Below, one piece after another: positions 1 through 7,277 of a DNA stretch of 7,446 nt (the stretch's first letter is position 1; each line of letters begins with the position of its first letter). This stretch comes from JBILVQ01 sp044370375. GTDB taxonomy: Bacteria; Bacteroidota; Bacteroidia; UBA4408. The position numbers and the translations under genes are program-made. The DNA is taken from positions 1 to 7,446 of the forward strand of contig JBILVQ010000148.1 of the NCBI GenBank assembly GCA_044370375.1, read 5' to 3'. Under the pieces are notes generated by a model. The model did no database searches. It saw only the letters and a program-made list of their open reading frames with translations, and was not told where the DNA came from.

Positions 1-631
1 CCTTTAAATTGCCTATAGCATTTGCAGCATTTCTTAAAGCTATTTTAAGTCTGTTACTTCCCTTTGGTGTTTTAGAACTTAATACTTTTCCGCCACTTAC
101 TTTATTGTTTGGTGCCAATCTTAGCCTAGAGGTAAAATACTTTGCATTTTCAAATTTGTGAAAGCCTTCTGGTCCAATCTCGCTAATTATACTGAGTATG
201 GTAGCATGGCTTATTCCTTCTATACTCATCAAATCAACTCCGCCAAAGTATTGATAACTCGCTTGGTTAAGATCAATTCCTTTAATCGCATTCTTGTTGA
301 TTCTTTTATGATTTTTATCAGAGGTTTTTAGTTTTTTCTTGTTCGGATTTGTATTGATTTGATTCTTTAGAAAAATTGCAATTTGTTTATCACACTCTGC
401 TATTTTCTTTTGATAAAACTGATAAGATTCCAACTCTTGTTTTAATCCAAAAAGATAGTCTTGTCTATTGTTTCCTTTTAAGGCTTTGGCTACTTCTTCT
501 TTCGATTTTCTGCAGTTTCCGTATCTATGTTCAGATAATTTTTCAGGGTCAAGATTTCCATTGCAAATATCGGTTATTATTGCCATTCCCGTGAGTCCAC
601 AAATGTCATTGACTACACAGACCACATGATG
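1..631 (-). pseudogene. IS110-family transposase remnant, C-terminal (Transposase_20) part only
   Basis: Translating the minus strand from about 631 to the window edge gives roughly 205 uninterrupted codons that read like the second half of an IS110/IS116/IS902-type transposase. In order, I see a VVNDICGLTGM segment (Met codon at 584-586), a basic helical segment (HRYGNCRKSKEEVAKAL), a charged linker, then the Transposase_20 core with SIEGISHATILSIISEIGPE, a RLRLAPNNKVSGGK motif and a GSNRLKIALRNAANAIG helix. The serine of the SGG motif (codon 95-97) sits where IS110 recombinases carry their conserved C-terminal serine. The N-terminal RuvC-like DEDD domain, about 180 residues in this family, is absent. 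The frame stays open to 742, but the upstream sequence is the T-tract and stem of a terminator, and there is no ATG before 586. The 3' end lies outside the window. I infer an inactive 5'-truncated copy; the family call comes from memory of the motifs. Confidence 0.85.
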
Positions 632-673
632 CACTAGGTGGATTATCGCCAATTGAATACAGAAGAAAATATG

Positions 674-742
674 AAAAAGAAAAAAGCGCGAGAGGGCTTC
701 GTTCCGCTTCGACTGAGCCTCAGCTCCACTCAGCCCTCTCGC
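674..742 (-). terminator. Intrinsic terminator for the minus-strand gene remnant ending at 753
   Basis: A perfect 11-bp inverted repeat, GCGAGAGGGCT at 688-698 and its complement at 732-742, encloses a 33-base loop. The loop contains a small nested CTGAG/CTCAG stem. On the minus strand the hairpin begins 10 bases after a TAA stop (753-755) and is followed by a T-rich run (TTTTTTCTTTTT, 685 down to 674), the layout of a Rho-independent terminator. The plus-strand side has no comparable T-tract. The loop is longer than in a typical terminator, so the palindrome may also be a dispersed repeat used as a terminator. Confidence 0.75.
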
Positions 743-752
743 TTAAAAACAA

Positions 753-1019
753 TTAATTTGAAAAATAATGTCTACTTTTGAAATGTACTAAAAAAGGGGA
801 GTCTTCACCATTACTGTCCGTAAGAAAATAATTTGGTTTCAATGAATTTAGTCCAAACACAATTTGCATGTTTGGAATTGGTCTGTTTGTAAAGGCTCTA
901 ATGAAATGAACTTTTAAGCTGTCGTCTTTTCGTGTATTTTCTTCAAAAACAATTGGCTTGCCTACCCACCATACTTTGGGGTTGGTGTGCGGTTGGTCAA
1001 TTTTGGCTCTTTTACATTT
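753..1019 (-). pseudogene. 3' remnant of an unrecognised gene
   Basis: The minus strand is open for 88 codons from just after a stop at 1020-1022 to a TAA at 753-755. The translation from about 975 onward looks like real protein: it includes VWWVGKPIVFEENTRKDD, LKVHFIRAFTNRPIPNMQ and SLKPNYFLTDSNGEDSPF, with balanced composition, and a strong terminator follows the stop. No plausible start codon precedes the ATG at 867-869, which would leave only 38 residues. The upstream end merges into the repeat beginning near 988, where the translation becomes repeat-derived (KCKRAKIDQPH). I infer a gene whose 5' part was lost or replaced when the repeat arrived. I do not recognise the family. It could also be a small intact gene with an unusual start, or a chance open frame. 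Confidence 0.4.
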
Positions 1020-1095
1020 TTATTTGCAGTTGCCTTCGCGGTCGGAAAAATGGAAATGTGCCAAAATGTGCGGTTGGGTGCGTTGGTTTTTTGTT
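988..1095. repeat. Hairpin A, copy 1 (left copy of the composite repeat)
   Basis: The arms at 1000-1021 and 1046-1067 pair at 19 of 22 positions around a 24-base loop. Two of the three mismatches are T opposite T, within GCTCTTTT on the left arm and AAATGTGC on the right arm. The whole segment, including GTGCGGTTGG on both flanks, aligns with 7124-7229 with few differences outside the loop and inner stem. At the inner stem the two copies differ on both arms in compensating ways. No coding role is evident; plus-strand open frames across it appear to be chance. Confidence 0.85.
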
Positions 1096-1137
1096 CGAAC
1101 GTAGCGCTGTCCCTGAGTGTCGCGGATTGGTTGCTTA

Positions 1138-1260
1138 TAACGTTCCTTGCATTGGCGAAGTTAAGGCCTTTTCCTTAAGTTTAAAACAGTACAAGGTAAA
1201 ACTTCAGCACTAAGCTAATCGAAGCCGTCAGAGGCCTTAATTTTGCTCAATGCAATGTTA
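1138..1260. repeat. Palindrome B, copy 1: long-loop inverted repeat bounded by TAACGTT and TGTTA
   Basis: The left arm at 1147-1169 and right arm at 1232-1255 form a stem of about 23 pairs with a shared TTAAGGCCT inner end and TTGCATTG outer end. It contains two G-T wobbles and a single bulged T on the right arm, around a 62-base loop. The element opens with TAACGTT and closes with TGTTATC. It lies 70 bases after hairpin A, almost the same spacing as in the copy at 7278-7400. AAC/GTT ends, a long stem and one extrahelical base recall integron attC sites, but the right-hand GTTATCA does not fit GTTRRRY, so attC identity is only a possibility. Confidence 0.7.
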
Positions 1261-1322
1261 TCAGATGCCCTTCTTTTCCGTTTTCTTTTTCATTTCGTTT
1301 AGCACTTGTCCCGCGCGGAGGA

Positions 1323-1385
1323 TTGCAAGCTCTTTTTATTTTAGTGATGTAAGAGGGGAATTGCGAAAATAAAATGTGCTTGCAA
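1323..1385. repeat. Hairpin A, copy 3 (diverged, solitary)
   Basis: The arms at 1323-1342 (TTGCAAGC then TCTTTTTATTTT) and 1366-1385 pair at 18 of 20 positions around a 23-base loop. The only two mismatches are the same T-T pairs seen in copies 1 and 2, inside the invariant GCTCTTTT and AAATGTGC blocks. The outer stem (TTGCAAGC instead of ATTTTGGC) and part of the inner stem have changed on both arms, so the fold is kept while the sequence is not. It starts about 60 bases beyond palindrome B copy 1. A GCGGAGG stretch just before it resembles the GCGGTTGG flank of the other copies. No palindrome B follows it. Confidence 0.7.
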
Positions 1386-1709
1386 CTTGTTTTGGAGAAG
1401 ATAGCACTGAAGTGTCAAATCTGCATTTAAGGGAAGGAAAAGGAGGTAGTGGTAGATAATGTTTCAAAAAGTGGCATGTTAGCTTTAAATGAATTTTGAT
1501 TTGGTTATTTTAGATGTCGTTGTCCTGCGTTTAGAAATAAATTTAGGGATTTTAACTGTCGTTGTCCTAGGTTTAGTTGTGGTTAATGACCCTTTAGATA
1601 TAAATTATGTCAGTTCATAGGGAAAACATTTCAGGAAGGATAGAAATTAGGGTAGTATAGATATGAATTATGATAGCTTAGATTGAAATTATTGCGGGTT
1701 TTTGCTGAA
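1386..1709. other. Gene-free stretch downstream of the secreted-protein operon
   Basis: I see no convincing open frame on either strand here, and no RNA gene. It contains the short direct repeat at 1515-1576 and AT-rich sequence. It would hold the 3' end of the minus-strand operon transcript, but no hairpin followed by a T-tract is visible just below the stop at 1710-1712, so the termination point is unknown. Confidence 0.6.
1515..1576. repeat. Two-copy 20-base direct repeat, 42-base period
   Basis: TGTCGTTGTCCTGCGTTTAG at 1515-1534 recurs at 1557-1576 with 18 of 20 bases identical. On the minus strand, the sense of the neighbouring genes, each unit contains AGGACAACGACA. A third unit is not clear, although TGTCAGTTCAT near 1609 is loosely similar. 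It lies 130-200 bases past the operon stop, so it may be in the transcript's 3' region. Function unknown. Confidence 0.55.
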
Positions 1710-3104
1710 TTAGTTTTTAATAAATTTACTTGTCTTTACCAATACTCCATTTTGTGAATAAACAGAAATGAAGTACAACCCTTCCGTGAGGGCTTCAACA
1801 TTTATTTCTTGGGTGTTAAATTCATTTAATTGAAATTGCAATTGTCCTAAAGAGTTACGAATTTCAATTGAGCATTTTTTTGGTAAATATTTAATGGTTA
1901 TTTTATTGCAAGTGGGGTTTGGGAATATTTCGATTTCTTTAATTTTTTCGTTTTCATAAGGCTTTCCAACTGGAAGGATACCTGTGTATTTGGCGATTCT
2001 GAAAATTGAATCATTGCCGATTTTTGTAAAGCCCCCACCAATATAGAACTCATTGTTATAAACCACCATTGTTTGAATGTAATTATTTACATCAACTGTG
2101 TCTAAAAGCCTCAAATTTGTGCCATCATAATAGGCAACATTATTATTTATTTGATTGCCATTCATATTACTAAAATTTCCTGAAACAAATAATAAATCAT
2201 TGTAGACGTAAAATCTTGAAATTACATTTAGATTTCCAAACCCAAAAACTGGTTGAAGATTAGTACCATCAAATTTCATAATGCTATTACTAAAATTTCC
2301 GTCTGCTTGGAGCCAATAACCCCCAAGATACAACTCTCCTTTATACTCTGCGAATGCGTTGATATAACTTGTTGAGCCTTTAATACCACCATCAACCAAT
2401 TCAATATTGTTGGTCCCATCCCATGATAAAAAATCCTCACTATAAATGTCAGTTGAATCAAAACCTCTAATATTACCCCCAAAATAATATTTGTGTTTAT
2501 ATTTTGTTGCTGCATATACAAGTGAAAATGCTCCACCTAGAGTTGTATTATTATAAGGAAATGTAATACTGTCCAAATTCAAATTTGCATCCAGAGAGTA
2601 AGCAAAAGAATGGAAATTGTTTGTGATAGGTGGAACCTGAAAAGAATTAAAAAGTAAAACCATTGAAGAATCAATATATAAACTGGTAAGTTCTTTATTT
2701 TGAAGTTCGGGAATGCCTTGCCAATCAGCGCCATTATAATATCCAAAAGTTAAATTAATAGGATAATTTTCCATCTCGCTGAACAAATTCCCAACAGTAA
2801 ATATTTTGTTGTCAAAAAATCCATAGCTAAAGGAACATCCAGCCCAAATGCTTTGATTTGCAACAAAAGGAGGGGTTGCGTTACTAATTTGACTGAAACT
2901 AATTCCATCATATTTAGCCATGCCATAAACAGGAACAGAATCAATCATCGAAAACCAACCACCAACATACATCGTATTAGTTGTACTGTCAATTACAAAC
3001 CTTTTTACTTCCTGACTTGCACCTTTGCCCACCTGTTGCCAATTTTGGCAATAGGTGGGTAAAGAAAATGCAAGAGAAATAATAATGAAAAGGTTGGTTC
3101 TCAT
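1710..3104 (-). CDS. Secreted beta-propeller protein with T9SS type A sorting domain
   Basis: This 464-residue protein has a Sec signal peptide (residues 1-19, MRTNLFIIISLAFSLPTYC, with QN following). The cysteine before the likely cut is not in a proper lipobox. The body holds seven degenerate repeats of about 50 residues built on a Y-x-G-G-x-F strand followed by a (A/M)KYDG-type strand. They are centred near residues 46, 102, 152 (weak), 207, 259, 306 and 354, which suggests a seven-bladed propeller. The last 80 residues form a T9SS type A C-terminal domain: an IFPNPT motif at 393-398, then KITIKYL, GQLQ and a final GLYFISVYSQNG ... VKTSKFIKN. The protein is therefore expected to cross the inner membrane by Sec and the outer membrane by T9SS, to be released or anchored at the surface. 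No catalytic motif is visible. Its ATG overlaps the upstream stop by one base (TAATG), implying translational coupling; no Shine-Dalgarno is seen, as is common in this phylum. Confidence 0.9.
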   Translation of the reverse strand: MRTNLFIIISLAFSLPTYCQNWQQVGKGASQEVKRFVIDSTTNTMYVGGWFSMIDSVPVYGMAKYDGISFSQISNATPPFVANQSIWAGCSFSYGFFDNKIFTVGNLFSEMENYPINLTFGYYNGADWQGIPELQNKELTSLYIDSSMVLLFNSFQVPPITNNFHSFAYSLDANLNLDSITFPYNNTTLGGAFSLVYAATKYKHKYYFGGNIRGFDSTDIYSEDFLSWDGTNNIELVDGGIKGSTSYINAFAEYKGELYLGGYWLQADGNFSNSIMKFDGTNLQPVFGFGNLNVISRFYVYNDLLFVSGNFSNMNGNQINNNVAYYDGTNLRLLDTVDVNNYIQTMVVYNNEFYIGGGFTKIGNDSIFRIAKYTGILPVGKPYENEKIKEIEIFPNPTCNKITIKYLPKKCSIEIRNSLGQLQFQLNEFNTQEINVEALTEGLYFISVYSQNGVLVKTSKFIKN

Positions 3105-6100
3105 TATTGAATTATTATTTTAAAGGTTTGTGAGTTGTCACTATTTCCAAGTTTTAGAAAATAAATGCCAGCTTGAATTTGTTTATTCAGATCAAATTTC
3201 ATTCTTGATCCTGCTCTTAGGTTGATTTTGTTATTGTCAAAAATCAATTTTCCTTCCACTGAAAATATATTCAAATAATCATAGTCGATATCACTTTCAT
3301 TAGTTATGAGAAAGTTTCCGTTAGTAGGATTAGGAAATAGCGAAACCAAATTTCCATTTTTTGATTCGCTAATTGAGGTAATAGGAAAGCATGAACCAGT
3401 TAAATCGAAACGAGTAATTGTTAAATCAATGGCACCTGAATTGTTAGGTTGCCAATAACCATTTGGTAACAATTGCCATAATGGAAAATTACTTGAGGAA
3501 GCTGGTATAACAGTTGAATTGGTTGATGCAGCGATTACCAATTTGCATCCATTTCCAATATCAGGGACATAGGATACGGAAGGAAAATTTTCGTCAGCTT
3601 GGCCACCAACAAAAGTTGACCAAATAATTTCTGTATTGTCATTGAAACCTGCAAGATACAGGTCATAGTTACCTCCATTATAAATATCATCGAAATAATA
3701 ATTTGAATTTTGGTCGCATAATGGAAAATCTCCGTTAGAAGGTAATCCACAATAGTTGGTTGAGCCGGTTGAGGAATTTGTTTTACCAACCAAATAAATG
3801 TCAAGGTTGTCAGCATATACCATGTCCCATAAATAGTCATTTCCATCTCCACCAAATAATGTTGACCAGTCAAAAACCCTATCAATAAAACGGGTTAAAA
3901 AAATGTTTTGGCCGCTAATACTTGAAGAATATGGTTGGTTAAATCCAGTTGAACTATTAATAGTTTGTAGCGGAAAATCTGCTGATCCTGTCATGCCAGA
4001 AATGAACAGCTTATTTACGCCATTTACTGTTTTTACTTTTATTCTTCCATAACCGAAGGCGTGTTCTTGCAAGGACCCACCTACAAAAGTTGACCAAACT
4101 AATTTTTGGGATTCATCAAATTCTGCAATAAAGCCATCTCTAAAAATATTACCCTGCCCTAAATTCAAGTCATCATTTAGGTACGGGGTTGGAGAGAGTG
4201 AATTATCGTATCCAATAGGAAAACTACCTGTTTGCCCACCCGAATATGGAGATGAAAAACTTGAAATTGAATTACTTGTTGTAACCCCTGTAATAAATAT
4301 GTGCTCATTGTCATCAATTGAAAAGTCTCCAATATTGTCCATGCCATTTCCACCAAAATAGGTAAGCCAAAATGGAATACCATTCGATTTAAATGCACCG
4401 ATAAATGCATCGTTATTGCCACCATTCCATGATGGTTGCATATAGCCTTGATTGTAAATTTGGATATCCTGACTAAGGGTAAATCCACCAAAGAAAATTT
4501 TATCATTGTAGGCAATACATGCTGCTGTGTTTTCATCACCTGAACCTCCAAAATAGGTTGACCATGCTAATGTTCCATTTACTCCTGAAAACTTTGCGAT
4601 AAAAATATCAACACTTCCGGAATAGGAATAGTATTGTAAACTGCCTGAGGGAATGTTGTTACTATTAGCATGACCCAATAAATATATATTCGGATTGGCT
4701 AAATCTACCCCAACACTTGAGCCAAGGTCTGATGAACTTCCTCCAAAATATGTACCCCAAACAAATTCTCCTGTTTCTGAATCATATTGTTGTACAATTG
4801 CATCTGTGGAGGCATTGTAAATAAATTGAGCAGTTGTTAAATTTGGAAAAAGGTCAGCATTTGTTGAACCTGCAATAAAAATAAACCCATCATTGTCAGC
4901 CTCAATATCTCTAACATCATCGTTAGAATTATTACCGAGATAAGTACTCCAATTAATGTTGGAAAGAGGCAGTAATGGCGCTGAACTTACACTTTTCTTA
5001 ACCAAAATAACAAGGTTATTACTTGAATTAAAGCTTAAGGTTGTAAAATGATAGTATTGATTTGAAGTGTCTTTATATAGACCAATCGTTTGAGATGTAC
5101 CGGGAATGAGATTACCTGAGGCATCAATTTCATAAGCTACTAAAGTATCGTAACTCACATTGCCAATGCTGCCAAAAAGGGTGTATTTTCCAGAACTTGT
5201 TTGAATACTATCTGCACCGTTAAATTTCATAGAGATATTACCATACTTTGCCCCGGGTTCGATTACAAAATAATGTTTTTCTCCACTTTGATTGCTGCTG
5301 TAATACAAATCAATTCCTTCATACAAATCTTCGATGAACAGGTTTTTGTTTCCGTAACAATTAACAATACCCGTTGGACAATGCGGTAAATAAAAATTCA
5401 GAAAATGTGAACTTTCATCATTGGGAAAAATTCTTGTGTTTATCACATGATTGCTTGTGTCCATAAATGACATATCAATTCTTTGAAGGGTATCTGTTGT
5501 AGCATCAATTGTATCTATTATACTAAAAACATAACTAAGTGTTCCTTTATTAAAATAAAGAGAAGGGTATTGATTTAGTGTGTAGAATGCAATGTCGGCT
5601 ACCTCCCCTGTGTCATTTAAAATCTGCCCTTCGTTAGGATAATACCATAAACTGCTGCTTTGTGGCTCGTTGAAAGGGTCTCCGATTTCTTTAAAATTAG
5701 CTTGGCCGTATGCAATTGTAATGTACTCGTATTGGGTGGAATTAATCTGACTTTGCCCGCTTATATATACGTACCCGTCTTGTTCTTTGATAAAGTTTGC
5801 TTCATCAATTCCGTTGAAACCACCATTAAAACGTTTTGTCCAGAGTGTATCTCCATCAGTGTTATACCCAATGGTTGCAAAATCGTTGTTGGCACCGTTG
5901 CTGCTGCTTCCGGTTAAGTATAAATTATTATCTGCATCAGAGGTTATTCTTGTGGCTTTATCATCATGGCTGTTGTTATAAAATCTTGTCCAAACTGTGC
6001 TGCCGAGGCTATCGTATTTAATGGTACAATAATCGAAATTTCCCGAACTGTTTTTGCTTTGGCCTGTTACGTAAACATTACCGTTTAAATCAACAGTAAT

Positions 6101-7015
6101 TGAATTTGCAATATCATCATCATGCGCGGGGTTGTCATAAGTGCTAATCCATTTAATTACACCTTGCTGTGTCATTTTGATGGTTTTGTAGTCTAGACCA
6201 ACCCCTGAATTTTCAACTGCTCCTGTTATGTAAACATATCCCAAATTGTCGGTTATTACTTGACTGGCATGGTCAAATCCGAATCCTGTACCGGTTATTC
6301 TAAGGGTATCAATAGGCGTGCCTCCAAGGCTGTATTGAACAGTTGCGTAATCCCAATCGGTTAATCCACTTTGGCTACCTCCTGTTACGAAAACATTGTT
6401 GTCTATTACAGCAATGTCATAGGGAATATCGTAAAGGTTTGTGTAATTGTAGGCAACATTCCAAATTAGATTTCCAAGAGAATCTAGTTTTATGGTTTTA
6501 TAATCCATTAAACTTGTTGCGTTATCGCAAGTACCAGTTGCATAAATGGAATTGTTGTAAGTTGTAATAGCCGTGATTCCATCGTTAAGGCTTCCTGTTC
6601 CATTATAAGTATAAACCCATTGTTGTGTACCGCTACTATCGTATTTAAGCACAATGTAATCGTACTTGTTTGTAGAGGAAATATAAGAGAATCCCCCGAC
6701 TACAAGGTTGTAATTATTGTCAAGGTTTATACAAGTGGCTTGGTCGCGGTAGGCACCGCTTCCAGAGTATTGTGCTGTCCATACGGTATCACCGTGAGCG
6801 TCATATTTAACAACTGCGATGTCGGCACCGGAGGTAGGATTGAGGGTAAACCCTGCAATGTAAACATTACCGAAATTGTCGGTTGTCATGGGTGTAATGA
6901 GCATTGTGTCTTGAACGCCAAAGTTTGCAGACCAAACTTCTGTTGCTACATTTTGTGCGAAAACAAAATTTATGAGAAGTAGCGACAATGTAAAAAAGGA
7001 AAAAATTTTTTTCAT
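3104..7015 (-). CDS. Large SBBP-repeat double-propeller protein with DUF7948-like domain and T9SS sorting domain
   Basis: This 1303-residue protein opens with a clear signal peptide (MKKIFSFFTLSLLLINFVFA, cut before QN). Residues 21-440 hold eight repeats of about 52 residues of the form W-T-x-x-Y ... D-x-A ... D-x-x-G-N-V-Y-V-T-G ... DYxTIKYDS. The key tryptophans are at 28, 79, 133, 185, 289, 342 and 392; one repeat near 238 has lost its Trp. Residues about 445-675 resemble the DUF7948 domain that accompanies SBBP repeats (NLFIEDLYEGIDLYYSS, HYFVIEPGAKYGNISMKFNG). Residues 685-1205 hold seven longer SBBP repeats with W-S-T-(Y/F)-(F/V/L)-G-G motifs at Trp 689, 753, 818, 883, 974, 1050 and 1132. 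Residues about 1215-1303 are a T9SS type A domain (SLFPNPTNGNFLI ... GIYFLKLGNSDNSQTFKIIIQ). No enzyme motif is seen; such proteins are surface or secreted and poorly characterised. The start follows from the signal peptide. It is first gene of the pair. Confidence 0.92.
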   Translation of the reverse strand: MKKIFSFFTLSLLLINFVFAQNVATEVWSANFGVQDTMLITPMTTDNFGNVYIAGFTLNPTSGADIAVVKYDAHGDTVWTAQYSGSGAYRDQATCINLDNNYNLVVGGFSYISSTNKYDYIVLKYDSSGTQQWVYTYNGTGSLNDGITAITTYNNSIYATGTCDNATSLMDYKTIKLDSLGNLIWNVAYNYTNLYDIPYDIAVIDNNVFVTGGSQSGLTDWDYATVQYSLGGTPIDTLRITGTGFGFDHASQVITDNLGYVYITGAVENSGVGLDYKTIKMTQQGVIKWISTYDNPAHDDDIANSITVDLNGNVYVTGQSKNSSGNFDYCTIKYDSLGSTVWTRFYNNSHDDKATRITSDADNNLYLTGSSSNGANNDFATIGYNTDGDTLWTKRFNGGFNGIDEANFIKEQDGYVYISGQSQINSTQYEYITIAYGQANFKEIGDPFNEPQSSSLWYYPNEGQILNDTGEVADIAFYTLNQYPSLYFNKGTLSYVFSIIDTIDATTDTLQRIDMSFMDTSNHVINTRIFPNDESSHFLNFYLPHCPTGIVNCYGNKNLFIEDLYEGIDLYYSSNQSGEKHYFVIEPGAKYGNISMKFNGADSIQTSSGKYTLFGSIGNVSYDTLVAYEIDASGNLIPGTSQTIGLYKDTSNQYYHFTTLSFNSSNNLVILVKKSVSSAPLLPLSNINWSTYLGNNSNDDVRDIEADNDGFIFIAGSTNADLFPNLTTAQFIYNASTDAIVQQYDSETGEFVWGTYFGGSSSDLGSSVGVDLANPNIYLLGHANSNNIPSGSLQYYSYSGSVDIFIAKFSGVNGTLAWSTYFGGSGDENTAACIAYNDKIFFGGFTLSQDIQIYNQGYMQPSWNGGNNDAFIGAFKSNGIPFWLTYFGGNGMDNIGDFSIDDNEHIFITGVTTSNSISSFSSPYSGGQTGSFPIGYDNSLSPTPYLNDDLNLGQGNIFRDGFIAEFDESQKLVWSTFVGGSLQEHAFGYGRIKVKTVNGVNKLFISGMTGSADFPLQTINSSTGFNQPYSSSISGQNIFLTRFIDRVFDWSTLFGGDGNDYLWDMVYADNLDIYLVGKTNSSTGSTNYCGLPSNGDFPLCDQNSNYYFDDIYNGGNYDLYLAGFNDNTEIIWSTFVGGQADENFPSVSYVPDIGNGCKLVIAASTNSTVIPASSSNFPLWQLLPNGYWQPNNSGAIDLTITRFDLTGSCFPITSISESKNGNLVSLFPNPTNGNFLITNESDIDYDYLNIFSVEGKLIFDNNKINLRAGSRMKFDLNKQIQAGIYFLKLGNSDNSQTFKIIIQ

Positions 7016-7123
7016 GATAGTAATTTTGAGATTTATAATTGAGTTTTTGTGTTAAGAGAAATAGAATTTACGGAGGTTTGTAATTATTGTAAAGATATAT
7101 TGATTTTGTAACACGGTCGCCCA
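7016..7123 (-). promoter_or_regulatory. Upstream leader of the two-gene operon; promoter not resolved
   Basis: This 108-base AT-rich stretch separates the start codon at 7013-7015 from the composite repeat. A promoter for the operon must lie here or inside the repeat. On the minus strand a TATCTTTA at about 7091-7098 is one base from the Bacteroidota -7 consensus TAnnTTTG, but I find no matching -33 TTTG at the right distance. No Shine-Dalgarno sequence precedes the ATG. The regulatory call rests on position only. Confidence 0.3.
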
Positions 7124-7229
7124 TGCGGCTGGAAAATTTTGGCTCTTTTGCTTTTGCGAGGGGTTGCCTTGTGTTTAGGGCAAAAGCAAATGTGCCAAAA
7201 TGTGCGGTTGGTTGCGTTGGTATTTTTGG
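7124..7229. repeat. Hairpin A, copy 2 (right copy of the composite repeat)
   Basis: The arms at 7136-7157 and 7180-7201 pair at 20 of 22 positions around a 22-base loop. The only mismatches are the two T-T pairs inside GCTCTTTT and AAATGTGC. The inner stem reads GCTTTTGC against GCAAAAGC, whereas copy 1 has ACATTTTT against AAAAATGG. Flanks TGCGG(C/T)TGG on the left and GTGCGGTTGG(T/G)TGCGTTGGT on the right match copy 1. It lies about 120 bases upstream of the operon's first start codon, in the same orientation as copy 1. Confidence 0.85.
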
Positions 7230-7277
7230 TTTATTTTTGCACTGTCGTTCCATATTAGCACTTCGAAGGGTTTCTGG

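Noticed and set aside
376..594. Plus-strand open frame of 72 codons
   Set aside because: Antisense shadow of the IS110 transposase remnant, which has recognisable motifs on the other strand.
932..1213. Plus-strand open frame of 93 codons over the left composite repeat
   Set aside because: It runs through hairpin A and into palindrome B, has an odd cysteine- and tryptophan-rich composition, and overlaps non-coding palindromes.
988..1400. CRISPR array or tandem repeat interpretation of the hairpin A copies
   Set aside because: Only two copies lie close together, they are diverged, and there are no regularly sized spacers or cas genes.
1550..1587. TTAAC ... GTTAA pairing around the second direct-repeat unit
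   Set aside because: Only five pairs over a long AT-rich loop, easily due to chance.
3535..3885. Alternative-frame open frames inside the large secreted protein gene
   Set aside because: They overlap a well-supported repeat protein in another frame and have no recognisable motifs.
7000..7012. A6T7 tract just after the start codon of the large gene, considered as a phase-variation switch
   Set aside because: AAA and TTT codons are normal in signal peptides of AT-rich genomes, and the runs are shorter than typical slipping tracts.
7091..7098. TATCTTTA on the minus strand as the -7 element of the operon promoter
   Set aside because: One mismatch to TAnnTTTG and no -33 TTTG at the proper distance, so a site call is not justified.
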